From an uncultured Chloroflexota bacterium (GTDB taxonomy: Bacteria; Chloroflexota; Limnocylindria; Limnocylindrales; CSP1-4), in NCBI GenBank assembly GCA_903924005.1, contig CAIXZV010000444.1, positions 1-5,903 of the forward strand: 5,903 bases of DNA, in the 5' to 3' direction. The notes below the pieces were generated by a model. The model was given only the letters and a program-made list of their open reading frames with translations, made no database searches and was not told the DNA's origin. Positions within the stretch are counted from its first letter, which is position 1; every line of letters starts with the position of its first letter. A program made the translations under genes and the position numbers. Positions 1 through 5,903 of the stretch are shown one piece after another.

Positions 1-574
1 CGTTGACCGAGCCCGTGCTGTGCCACGCGCAGTACTGGGCGCTGCCTCGCGGGACATCCGTGTAGACCGGGTAATAGCCGTTGCCCGAGGCGTCCGGGCT
101 GGGGATCATCTTGGCCACTTCAGCGAGGATCTTGGACGTACTGCCGCCGCCGGTGGCCGCGGTGGTGTCCACGAGATGCCCGCCATACGCGGTGACGGCG
201 CCCACCTGGCCGTTGGACCCGGTGTACTCGGTGTTGGTCTTTGCGTAGTTGGAGTTGGACCAGCCGGTGTAGAACGCGTCGATGCCGGTGACCTTGTCGC
301 CGGTGTACGTGCCCCAGCTGCTGCCCCAGAAGATCGCCTTGACGTTGGCGGTGGGCATGATCACGCCGCCGTGGTAGGTCATGTTGGCGGAGCCGCGGGG
401 CCGAGCCTGCGTGCGCGCCTCGCCACGGACGTGGTCGTAGCTGGCGACGGGACTGGCGGTGAACGTGGGTCCGGCGGCCACAGCGCCGGCTGCCGATGTG
501 GCGAGCACGCCGCCAGCGATGCCGAGCGATGCGAGGACGGCGCCGAGCCGTGCCGTACGGGACGCAGTTGCCAT
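1..574 (-). CDS. Secreted EXORDIUM/phosphate-induced-like protein, 3' end outside window
   Basis: The frame stays open for 191 codons from the ATG at 574-572 to the left edge, so the C-terminus is missing. The N-terminus is a typical Sec signal peptide: Arg residues at 6 and 9, a hydrophobic Ala/Leu/Gly stretch at about 10-33, and an Ala-rich cleavage region (AVAA, 32-35). The mature part has MTYHGG (65-70) followed by a V-K-A-I-F-W strand (78-83), then GIDAFYTGW (97-105), GGHLVDTT (131-138) and QYCAWHS (180-186). This order (YHGG / strand ending in a W / YCAxHS) recalls bacterial secreted proteins related to plant EXORDIUM/phosphate-induced protein 1, whose biochemical role is unknown. The assignment comes from remembered motif similarity, not from a search. 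The start is supported by AAAGGGG at 585-579, four bases before the ATG. The gene is divergent from the aro operon and has no evident link to aromatic synthesis. It is probably exported and extracellular. Confidence 0.72.
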   Translation of the reverse strand, partial: MATASRTARLGAVLASLGIAGGVLATSAAGAVAAGPTFTASPVASYDHVRGEARTQARPRGSANMTYHGGVIMPTANVKAIFWGSSWGTYTGDKVTGIDAFYTGWSNSNYAKTNTEYTGSNGQVGAVTAYGGHLVDTTAATGGGSTSKILAEVAKMIPSPDASGNGYYPVYTDVPRGSAQYCAWHSTGSVN

Positions 575-637
575 GGTTCCCCTTTCGGGCGTTCAGTGCC
601 CGCCGTTGCCGCGGGTGGACGTCCGCGTGCTGGCGCC

Positions 638-666
638 ATTGTGCCGGGCCATATGGCCCCTGCCAA
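638..666 (-). promoter_or_regulatory. Sigma70-type promoter candidate for the secreted-protein gene
   Basis: Read on the - strand, TTGGCA (666-661) and CACAAT (643-638) are separated by exactly 17 bases. They match the -35 and -10 consensus hexamers at four of six positions each. Transcription would begin near 631, giving a leader of about 57 nt before the ATG at 574. The spacer contains a perfect 14-bp palindrome, which would let a bound regulator block polymerase directly. The call rests on sequence match only. Confidence 0.5.
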
Positions 667-680
667 GTAGGCCATATGGC
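646..680. repeat. Pair of CATATG-centred palindromes, likely operator sites
   Basis: GGGCCATATGGCCC (646-659) is a perfect 14-bp inverted repeat. GCCATATGGC (671-680) is a perfect 10-bp one. They share the 11-bp direct repeat GGCCATATGGC at 647-657 and 670-680, with centres 23 bp apart, roughly two helical turns. The first lies inside the spacer of the - strand promoter and the second lies just upstream of its -35. That arrangement suits a dimeric repressor binding two sites on one face of the DNA. The sites are about 43 bp upstream of the + strand -35 candidate, so an effect on the aro operon is possible but less direct. The regulator is unknown. Confidence 0.55.
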
Positions 681-722
681 GTGCACCGGATAGGGGCCGC
701 CCGCGCGCGTAGCCCGGCGCGG

Positions 723-751
723 TTGACGCACGGGCCAGCCTCCGATACCGT
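723..751 (+). promoter_or_regulatory. Promoter candidate for the aro operon
   Basis: TTGACG (723-728) matches five of six -35 bases. It is followed after 17 bases by TACCGT (746-751), which keeps the TAnnnT pattern common in -10 boxes of GC-rich bacteria. The predicted transcription start, about 7 nt downstream, falls near 758-761. That is essentially on the ATG of the mini-ORF at 761, so the transcript could start with that codon. GATACC (744-749) is a less well spaced alternative -10. No experimental support exists in the sequence itself. Confidence 0.45.
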
Positions 752-760
752 CGGGTGGCG

Positions 761-799
761 ATGCAGCACGTCATCTACCGCTTTACCTGCCCGGCATGA
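761..799 (+). CDS. Putative 12-residue leader peptide of the aro operon attenuator
   Basis: ATG at 761 opens a short frame reading MQHVIYRFTCPA and ending in TGA at 797-799. It contains a Tyr codon (776-778) and a Phe codon (782-784) separated by a single Arg codon, and lies between the promoter candidate and an intrinsic terminator. Tyr and Phe are the end products that usually inhibit the Thermotoga-type DAHP synthase encoded next. Aromatic codons in a short ORF before a terminator suggest ribosome-mediated attenuation. There is no convincing Shine-Dalgarno sequence: GGGTGG ends only two bases before the ATG. This could mean leaderless translation if transcription starts at about 758-761, or it could mean the ORF is fortuitous. 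Only one codon of each aromatic residue is present, weaker than classic leaders. A second mini-ORF, MTVPRA (796-816), overlaps its stop but has no aromatic codons. Confidence 0.35.
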   Translation: MQHVIYRFTCPA

Positions 800-846
800 C
801 CGTACCCCGAGCGTAGACCCGGGCGGCGGGTCGTGCCGGGTGGCAG
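787..846 (+). promoter_or_regulatory. Leader RNA hairpin upstream of the terminator
   Basis: Bases 790-801 can pair with 829-840 in a 12-bp stem with one G-U pair, enclosing a loop at 802-828. CTGCC (787-791) can also pair with GGCAG (842-846), extending the stem past a short bulge and touching the first base of the terminator. Inside the loop region, GACCCG (816-821) can pair with CGGGTC (827-832) around five bases; this excludes the large stem, giving mutually exclusive folds. The 5' arm contains the stop codon of the mini-ORF, so a ribosome ending translation there would mask it. A clean classical antiterminator pairing with the terminator arm was not found. The only candidate (779-790 with 846-857) is interrupted. 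The mechanism is therefore unresolved. Confidence 0.45.
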
Positions 847-872
847 CAGAGGTCGCGGACCTCTGCTTTTTT
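846..872 (+). terminator. Intrinsic terminator in the aro leader, probable attenuator
   Basis: A perfect 9-bp stem, GCAGAGGTC (846-854) with GACCTCTGC (858-866), has a three-base loop and is followed directly by six T (867-872), then CTTTC. This is a textbook Rho-independent terminator for + strand transcription. The - strand has no U-tract on its far side, so it works one way. No + strand gene lies upstream except the mini-ORF, and the neighbouring gene is divergent. Its only plausible target is therefore the aro transcript, about 80 bases before the aroF start. The stretch 873-952 shows nothing except the aroF ribosome-binding site. Confidence 0.85.
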
Positions 873-952
873 CTTTCCCGAGAGCCTTTGGCGAACCGGG
901 ATCCGACGGACGACGAGCGAACCCAGCGACACCGACAAGGACGCAAGACGAC

Positions 953-2020
953 ATGTTCGTGGTGATGCGGACCGGGGCCGGCGAGGCCGAGGTCAACGGC
1001 GTAAAGGGGCTGATCCTGGCAGAGGGTCTCACGCCGTTTGAGAACGCCGGGGCGGACCGGACGGTGATTGCCGTCGTGGGCGAGCTCGGCAAGCGTCGCG
1101 AGCAGCTGCGCGCACGCCTTGAGGCCACCGCGGGCGTGGCTGCTGTCACGCCAATCTCCAAAGCGTACAAGCTTGTTTCGCGCGAGTTCCACCCGGAGAA
1201 CACCGTCATCCGCGTGCTCGACACGTCGGTTGGGGACGGCGGTCTCACGGTGATGGCCGGCCCGTGCTCCGTGGAGAGCCGCGATCAGCTGCTTGAGACC
1301 GTGGACCACGTTGTTGCCAACGGCGCAACCATCATCCGTGGCGGGGCGTTCAAGCCGCGTACAAGCCCGTACTCGTTCCAGGGTCTTGGCGTAGAAGGCC
1401 TCCGATACCTGGCCGAGGCACGCCAGCGAACCGGCATGCCCGTCATCACCGAGGTGATGGACACAAGCCAGGTGGACATCGTTGCCCAGTACGCCGACAT
1501 CCTCCAGATCGGCACGCGCAACATGCAGAACTTCTCGCTGCTGCTCGCCTGCGGGCGCATCGGGAAGCCCGTCATGCTCAAGCGCGGCTTCAGCGGCACG
1601 ATTGAAGAGTGGCTGATGGCGGCCGAGTACATCGCGTCTGCCGGAAACCCCAACATCATCATGTGCGAGCGCGGCATCCGGACCTTTGAGACGGCGACCC
1701 GCAACACGCTGGACCTGAGTGCGGTCCCGCTCCTCCACCACCTCACGCATCTCCCGGTCGTGGTGGACCCATCGCACGCAACCGGCAAGCGCTGGCTTGT
1801 GAAGCCGCTTGCCATCGGCGCCGTGGCCGTGGGCGCAGATGGCGTGATGGTGGAGGTCCACCCGCGCCCAGAGGAAGCCCTCTCCGATGGCGAGCAGTCG
1901 CTGACGTTTGACTTGTTTGACCAGATGATGACCGCGATCACCGCGGTGCACGGGCACGTGCGCGACCTCCACGGGGACCTGCTCCCCTCGGGTTCCGAAC
2001 CGGCGAAGGCCGCCGGCTGA
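953..2020 (+). CDS. aroF: 3-deoxy-7-phosphoheptulonate (DAHP) synthase, type I-beta with N-terminal regulatory domain
   Basis: Condenses phosphoenolpyruvate with erythrose-4-phosphate to DAHP, the committed step of the shikimate pathway. The 355-residue protein aligns from end to end with the Thermotoga maritima enzyme as I recall it. Residues 1-about 70 form the ferredoxin-like domain that in that enzyme mediates Phe/Tyr feedback inhibition. [11 protein letters not shown] (72-82) leads into the TIM barrel. GPCSVE (103-108), [11 protein letters not shown] (134-144), [10 protein letters not shown] (185-194) and LKRGF (209-213) are family motifs. Metal ligands are expected at C105, H275, E301 and D312, each three residues after T. 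maritima C102, H272, E298 and D309. No chorismate mutase domain is fused. The ATG at 953 is chosen because homology starts at MFVVM. AAGGA lies 11 bases upstream, and the in-frame GTG at 833 would place the leader terminator inside the gene. First gene of the operon. Confidence 0.96.
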   Translation: MFVVMRTGAGEAEVNGVKGLILAEGLTPFENAGADRTVIAVVGELGKRREQLRARLEATAGVAAVTPISKAYKLVSREFHPENTVIRVLDTSVGDGGLTVMAGPCSVESRDQLLETVDHVVANGATIIRGGAFKPRTSPYSFQGLGVEGLRYLAEARQRTGMPVITEVMDTSQVDIVAQYADILQIGTRNMQNFSLLLACGRIGKPVMLKRGFSGTIEEWLMAAEYIASAGNPNIIMCERGIRTFETATRNTLDLSAVPLLHHLTHLPVVVDPSHATGKRWLVKPLAIGAVAVGADGVMVEVHPRPEEALSDGEQSLTFDLFDQMMTAITAVHGHVRDLHGDLLPSGSEPAKAAG

Positions 2021-2021
2021 T

Positions 2022-3356
2022 ATGGCGGACGACGCTCTCGTCGTCCGGCCCGCCGCGAAGCTCCGCGGCAGTCCGGCGCTGCCCGGCGACAAGTCGATCT
2101 CCCACCGCGCGCTGCTCCTGGCGCTGCTCGCCCCGGGCGAGAGCCGGATCACGGCGGCAGGCGATGGCGGCGACGTGCGCTCCACTGCTGGCGTCGTGGC
2201 GGCGCTGGGCGCCAAGGTGGAGCGCCTGGCCGAGCGTAATGGCCGAGTGGACTACCGCGTCATCTCACCGGGCGGCGCCGCGCTGAGCGAGCCCGAGGGC
2301 TTCCTTGACTGCGGCAACTCTGGCACCACGACACGTCTGGTTGCGGGACTGCTCGCCGGACGCCCGCTGTTTGCGGTGCTGGACGGTGACGCCTCCCTGC
2401 GCCGCCGGCCGATGGGCCGCGTGGTGGAGCCACTGCGCGCGATGGGAGCCGGGTTTGCCGGGCGCCACGACGCCACACTGCTGCCGCTGGCGATCACGGG
2501 GCACGCGCCGCTTTCGCCTATTGACTACACGACGCCTGTGCCAAGCGCCCAGGTGAAGTCCGCGATCCTGCTGGCGGGTCTTGCGGCTGACGGCGAGACC
2601 AGCGTCACCGAGGCCATCGCGACCCGGGACCACACCGAACGGATGCTGCGTGCACGCGGCATCGCTGTGGTAGAGACCATAGCCACCGACGGGCGCCACA
2701 CCGTGTCCCTACGCGGACCGGCGCTGCCCGTTGCCATGGACGAGACGGTCCCGTCGGACCCGTCAGCCGCTGCCTTCTGGCTGGTGGCCGCGTCCATCCA
2801 CCCTGACGCCGAACTGCATCTCGCCGGCGTCAGCACCAATCCCACGCGGCGTGCCATCATCGACATCCTGCGGCGCATGGGTGCCGACATCGAAGAGCAC
2901 GCTCGGCCGGCTGCCGGCGGCGCCGACGGGGAGCCGCTTGCGGACCTCGTCGTCCGATCGGCAGCTCTCCACGGGATAGAGATCTCGCCTGCCGAGACCG
3001 CCTCGGCAATCGACGAGATCCCGATCCTGGCGCTTGCCGCCGCGGCCGCGTCCGGGACGACGCGGATCCGGGGCGCGGGCGAGCTGCGGCACAAGGAATC
3101 GGACCGGATCGCGGGGATTGCGAACGGGCTGACGGCGCTCGGCGCGCTGGTGCGGGTTGAGGGGGACGACATCGAGATTGAGGGGGGTCGACGTCTTCGC
3201 GGCGCCGTCACCGAGACACTGGACGATCACCGGCTGGCGATGACCTTCGCCATAGCCGGACTCATCGCCGAGGGCGAGACCACCGTGCGCCAACCTGGGT
3301 CGGCCGCGATCTCGTACCCCGGTTTCTATCAACAGCTTGAAGGAGTGCGAGCATGA
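2022..3356 (+). CDS. aroA: 3-phosphoshikimate 1-carboxyvinyltransferase (EPSP synthase), class II type
   Basis: Transfers the enolpyruvyl group of PEP to shikimate-3-phosphate, giving EPSP in the cytoplasm. The 444-residue length is usual. GDKSISHR (22-29) carries the substrate-binding Lys24 and Arg29. CGNSGTTTR (97-105), GDxSLRRRPM (122-131), SAQVK (175-179), RDHTE (202-206) and NPTR (273-276) follow. The catalytic Asp is expected at D331 in the DEIP stretch, with K358-E359 in ELRHKESDR (354-362), and the protein ends with the typical SYPGF. The four motifs GDKS, SAQxK, RxHTE and NxTR together mark class II enzymes. The start codon lies one base after the aroF stop, with only GAAGG at 2005-2009 as a distant ribosome site, so translation is probably coupled to aroF. 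The last four bases overlap aroE. Confidence 0.97.
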   Translation: MADDALVVRPAAKLRGSPALPGDKSISHRALLLALLAPGESRITAAGDGGDVRSTAGVVAALGAKVERLAERNGRVDYRVISPGGAALSEPEGFLDCGNSGTTTRLVAGLLAGRPLFAVLDGDASLRRRPMGRVVEPLRAMGAGFAGRHDATLLPLAITGHAPLSPIDYTTPVPSAQVKSAILLAGLAADGETSVTEAIATRDHTERMLRARGIAVVETIATDGRHTVSLRGPALPVAMDETVPSDPSAAAFWLVAASIHPDAELHLAGVSTNPTRRAIIDILRRMGADIEEHARPAAGGADGEPLADLVVRSAALHGIEISPAETASAIDEIPILALAAAAASGTTRIRGAGELRHKESDRIAGIANGLTALGALVRVEGDDIEIEGGRRLRGAVTETLDDHRLAMTFAIAGLIAEGETTVRQPGSAAISYPGFYQQLEGVRA

Positions 3357-4294
3357 CGAAGCGAGTCGTCCTCATCGGCCATCCGGTGGCCCACTCCTTG
3401 TCGGGGGCAATGCACCAAGCCGCGTTTGAGAAGCTTGGCATCGACGCCACCTATGAGCTCTGGGACAAGGGTCCGGGCACCCTCGCCGAGGCGATCACGG
3501 AACTTCGGACCGAGGACTTCCTGGGCGCCAACATCACGATCCCGTACAAGGAGCGCGTGGTCCCGCTGGTGGACCGCCAGACCGATGAGGCCCACATCAC
3601 GGGCGCCATCAACACGCTCACCAAGGAGGGCCGCAAGCTCGTCGGCCACAATACCGACGTGGCGGGCTTCAAGGTGGCGCTGGACAAGGCGGTCGGCAAG
3701 CAGAAGATGCCCCGGACCGCCATCGTCCTCGGCGCCGGCGGCGGCGCGCGCGCCATCGTCTACGGCCTGATTCGCGAGCAGTTCCAGCGGGTCATCGTGT
3801 TCAACCGGCATCTCCACCGCGCAGAGTCGCTGGCCAAGCACTTTGGCAAGAGCGCCGCCCATATGGACCTGCGCGCGATGCCCTGGCACGAGTCCATCAT
3901 CGAGGCGGAGCTTGCCAAGGCCAAGGTGCTCATCAACGCCACCTCGATTGGGCTCACCAGCGACGAGTCGCCCATCCCGGCCGAGATCCTGCGGCCCGAG
4001 CTGCTGGTCCTGGACCTGATCTACGCGCAGACGCGGCTGCTTCGCGATGCGGCCTCAACCGGCTGCGTCACCGCCGACGGGGAGCTGATGCTGCTGCACC
4101 AGGGCGCCGCCGCATTCACGCTGTGGACCGGTCAGCCGGCCCCAATTGACGTGATGCACGAGGCGCTGATCGCGGCGCGCGAGCACGGCCTGCGGTCGGC
4201 CGAAGGCGAGCCCGCCGGCGTGGACGTCGATGCTGCGCCGAGCGCACCTGCGGCCGTGCCCGGGGCTGAGCCTGCGGCCGGCGCTGGCGCCTGA
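3353..4294 (+). CDS. aroE: Shikimate dehydrogenase (NADP-dependent type) with Ala/Pro-rich C-terminal tail
   Basis: Reduces 3-dehydroshikimate to shikimate with NADPH. The shikimate-binding half shows HSLSGAMHQAAF (14-25, Ser15 and Ser17) and NITIPYK (60-66, catalytic Lys66), then GAINTL (84-89) and GHNTDVAGF (98-106, catalytic Asp102). The nucleotide-binding half has GAGGGARA (127-134), NRHLHRA (151-157, where NRT is usual) and NATSIGL (195-201), followed by MLLHQGAAAF (246-255). Two oddities: the Y-x-P-x-x-T segment is contracted to YAQT (224-227), and residues about 285-313 form a low-complexity Ala/Pro/Gly tail beyond the normal end of the family. ATGA overlap with aroA and a strong GAAGGAG seven bases before the ATG (3339-3345) fix the start and imply coupling. 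QuiB/YdiB-type dehydrogenases are less likely given the operon. Confidence 0.95.
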   Translation: MTKRVVLIGHPVAHSLSGAMHQAAFEKLGIDATYELWDKGPGTLAEAITELRTEDFLGANITIPYKERVVPLVDRQTDEAHITGAINTLTKEGRKLVGHNTDVAGFKVALDKAVGKQKMPRTAIVLGAGGGARAIVYGLIREQFQRVIVFNRHLHRAESLAKHFGKSAAHMDLRAMPWHESIIEAELAKAKVLINATSIGLTSDESPIPAEILRPELLVLDLIYAQTRLLRDAASTGCVTADGELMLLHQGAAAFTLWTGQPAPIDVMHEALIAAREHGLRSAEGEPAGVDVDAAPSAPAAVPGAEPAAGAGA

Positions 4295-4324
4295 GCCAAC
4301 CACACGAGCAGGCGAGCGCTGACG

Positions 4325-5587
4325 ATGGAGCGGTTCCGGTTCATCACGGCCGGCGAAAGCCATGGCCCGATGCTGGGCGCCGTCATCGAGGGCGTCCCCG
4401 CGGGTCTTGCCCTCACCGAGGACGATCTGGCGGTTGACCTCGCCCGGCGCCAGCGCGGCTATGGCCGCGGAGCCCGACAGACGATTGAGCAGGACCGCGC
4501 GCGGATCCTTTCGGGCGTCCGCCATGGGCGCACGCTGGGTTCGCCCATCCTGCTTGAGGTGGCCAATCGCGACTGGGCGAACTGGACCCGCGTGATGCAG
4601 GTGGGTCCGCTTGCCGATGGCGAGGCCGACGAATTGGAAGCCGCGGCGGCCGACGGCAACAAGCGCGCCACACCCATCACAGCCGTCCGCCCGGGCCACG
4701 CCGATCTGGCAGGCGCCCTGAAGTACGGCTTCAACGACGTCCGCAACGTCCTGGAGCGCTCGTCCGCCCGCGAGACCGCGGCCCGCGTGGCGGCAGGCGG
4801 CGTGGCCCGGATGTTCCTGCGCGCGCTGGGCATCGAGGTCTGGTCGTTCACCGCGGAGGTTGGCGGGGTGGCGCTGGACCCGGCGCGATGCACCCGGTCG
4901 CGCGACGAGGCCGACGGTTCGCCCCTTCGCTGTCCGGACCCGGATGCCGAGACCGCGATGATCGCCCGCATCGACGAGGCGCGCAGCGCCGGCGACACCG
5001 TCGGCGGGGTCTTCGAAGTGGTGGTGCACGGCGCGCCCATCGGTCTTGGCAGCTACGTCCACTGGGACCGGCGTCTGGACGCGGCACTGGCCGCTGCGGT
5101 CATGGGCATCCACATCGTCAAGGGCGTGGAGATTGGGCTGGGCTTTGCGCAGACCCGCCAGTTTGGCTCGCGGGTCCACGACGTCATCGAGGGCCGCCGC
5201 GAGGACGGCACCTGGATCCACCGCTCCAACAACGCGGGCGGTCTGACGGGCGGCGTCACCAACGGCGAGCCCATCGTCATCCGTGGCGCGGTCAAGCCCA
5301 TCTCCACACTGGCTCGGCCGCTCCCCACGGCGGATCTTGTCACGGGCGAATCCATCGAGAAGGCGCATTACGAGCGCAGCGACATCTCTGTTGTCCCTGC
5401 CGCGGGCGTCATCGCCGAGGCGATGGTGATGCTCACGCTCGCCGCGTTTGTGCTTGAGAAGACCGGCGGCGACTCGATGGTTGAGGTGGCGGACAACCTC
5501 CGCCGCTACCGCGAGCGCATCGCCGAGGCGCCTGTCCCGCCCGCCGCGGGCGACGGCTCAGGCGGCCACGCGCGCCTCGACGGCTAG
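4325..5587 (+). CDS. aroC: Chorismate synthase
   Basis: Catalyses the FMN-dependent 1,4-elimination of phosphate from EPSP to give chorismate, the branch point to Trp, Phe, Tyr and folate. Family signatures run through the 420-residue protein: GESHGP (10-15, conserved His13), RRQRGYGRGARQ (41-52), RPGHAD (122-127, conserved His125), RNVLERSSARETA (140-152), NNAGGLTGGVTNG (302-314), KPISTL (324-329) and ERSDISVVPAAGVIAEAM (350-367). The last roughly 20 residues, rich in Pro, Gly and Ala, are variable and probably disordered. No flavin reductase domain is attached, so reduced FMN must be supplied by another enzyme, as is normal in bacteria. It starts 30 bases after the aroE stop, and the upstream sequence has only a weak ribosome site (GCAGG at about 4308-4312). 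The chosen ATG is where conserved homology begins. Confidence 0.97.
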   Translation: MERFRFITAGESHGPMLGAVIEGVPAGLALTEDDLAVDLARRQRGYGRGARQTIEQDRARILSGVRHGRTLGSPILLEVANRDWANWTRVMQVGPLADGEADELEAAAADGNKRATPITAVRPGHADLAGALKYGFNDVRNVLERSSARETAARVAAGGVARMFLRALGIEVWSFTAEVGGVALDPARCTRSRDEADGSPLRCPDPDAETAMIARIDEARSAGDTVGGVFEVVVHGAPIGLGSYVHWDRRLDAALAAAVMGIHIVKGVEIGLGFAQTRQFGSRVHDVIEGRREDGTWIHRSNNAGGLTGGVTNGEPIVIRGAVKPISTLARPLPTADLVTGESIEKAHYERSDISVVPAAGVIAEAMVMLTLAAFVLEKTGGDSMVEVADNLRRYRERIAEAPVPPAAGDGSGGHARLDG

Positions 5588-5603
5588 CGGGCAGACACGC
5601 GGT

Positions 5604-5903
5604 ATGGACCTTGTGCTTGTTGGCCTTGCGGGCAGTGGCAAGACAGCCGTTGGCCGGCGCGTGGCCTCGCGTCACGGTGCGACATTCATCGACCTGGACG
5701 ACCAGGTGGAGTTGGCCGCAGGTCAGACGATCCCTGAAATCTTTGCGACCGAGGGCGAAGCCGGGTTCCGTCGGCGCGAGCGCGAGGCCGTGCTGGCACT
5801 TGGCGCACCCGACCCAGGCCCGGCGCTGGCGCGGGTGATCTCGCCGGGCGGCGGTGCCGTGGTGGACCCGCGCAACCGCTGGTCGCTCTACCGGGGCCGA
5901 CGC
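5604..5903 (+). CDS. aroK: Shikimate kinase, 3' end outside window
   Basis: Phosphorylates shikimate at the 3-hydroxyl with ATP, supplying the AroA substrate. The first 100 codons are present and the gene is cut by the right edge. Visible motifs are the Walker A loop GLAGSGKT (7-14), FIDLDDQVE (28-36, with Asp30 and Asp32 near Mg2+ and shikimate), the family pattern I-x-x-I-F-x-x-x-G-E-x-x-F-R-x-x-E (43-59, Arg56 expected to contact shikimate) and SPGGGAV (80-86), the shikimate-binding Gly triplet. The ATG at 5604 lies 16 bases after the aroC stop. The stretch between has only a weak ribosome site, so coupling to aroC is likely. The spacing between FRRRE and the GGG motif includes a short Gly/Pro/Ala loop but is within family range. 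Whether the gene ends as a stand-alone kinase or continues into a fused AroB domain cannot be seen. Confidence 0.93.
   Translation, partial: MDLVLVGLAGSGKTAVGRRVASRHGATFIDLDDQVELAAGQTIPEIFATEGEAGFRRREREAVLALGAPDPGPALARVISPGGGAVVDPRNRWSLYRGRR

Noticed and set aside
20..731. Overlapping open frames on both strands opposite the secreted-protein gene
   Set aside because: Their products are low-complexity and lack motifs. The - strand frame starting at 574 has a ribosome site, signal peptide and recognisable motifs.
838..851. GGGTGGCA before a terminator, resembling the T-box core of tRNA-sensing leaders
   Set aside because: Only the first half of the T-box consensus matches and the ACCGCG part is absent. 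The terminator arm begins immediately, leaving no room for the antiterminator partner, and no Stem I-like element is evident upstream.
833..952. N-terminal extension of aroF from the in-frame GTG at 833
   Set aside because: It would translate through the terminator hairpin and its T-run, and the family homology starts precisely at the ATG at 953, which has its own AAGGA.
593..2215. Long open frame on the - strand antisense to aroF
   Set aside because: GC-rich codons create long stop-free antisense frames. The protein is rich in His/Arg/Ala, has no recognisable motif, and conflicts with the clear DAHP synthase on the + strand.
3859..3866. Another CCATATGG palindrome inside aroE
   Set aside because: A lone 8-bp match within coding sequence without the flanking bases or paired spacing seen at 646-680; likely chance.
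4055..5368. 437-codon open frame on the - strand antisense to aroE/aroC
   Set aside because: Shadow of aroC codon usage; no motif, and full conservation signatures lie on the + strand.
953..5903. Search for CRISPR arrays, insertion sequences, tRNA genes or phage genes within the operon
   Set aside because: No spaced repeats, terminal inverted repeats, tRNA-like cloverleaf or transposase motifs were seen; the stretch is continuous biosynthetic coding sequence.

Overview
This GC-rich bacterial window holds the front part of a shikimate-pathway (chorismate biosynthesis) operon on the + strand and, facing away from it on the - strand, the first part of a gene for a secreted protein. High GC, a type I-beta (Thermotoga-like) DAHP synthase, a class II EPSP synthase and an EXORDIUM-like secreted protein would fit a Chloroflexota-type or actinobacterial-type chromosome. 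The sequence alone does not settle the phylum.

Layout: positions 1-574 (-) encode the N-terminal 191 residues of the secreted protein, cut by the left edge. Positions 575-952 are a divergent intergenic region dense with signals. On the - strand there is a promoter candidate whose 17-bp spacer is filled by a 14-bp palindrome, and the palindrome core recurs 23 bp upstream. On the + strand there is a promoter candidate, then a 12-codon mini-ORF with one Tyr and one Phe codon, a long hairpin, and a strong intrinsic terminator about 80 bp before the first aro gene. Because the upstream gene points the other way, that terminator can only act on the aro transcript, so this is very likely an attenuator.

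From 953 to the right edge come five tightly packed genes: aroF (DAHP synthase), aroA (EPSP synthase), aroE (shikimate dehydrogenase), aroC (chorismate synthase) and aroK (shikimate kinase, cut by the right edge). The spacings are 1 nt, a 4-nt overlap, 30 nt and 16 nt, so they form one transcription unit. Together they cover the entry step (PEP + erythrose-4-phosphate to DAHP), 3-dehydroshikimate to shikimate, shikimate to shikimate-3-phosphate, the EPSP step and chorismate formation. The two missing steps, aroB and aroD/aroQ, are not in the window and may lie further right.

The enzymes themselves are conventional. The part most worth a second look is the 5' leader of the aro operon, a probable aromatic-amino-acid-responsive attenuator, followed by the operator-like palindromes controlling the divergent secreted-protein gene.
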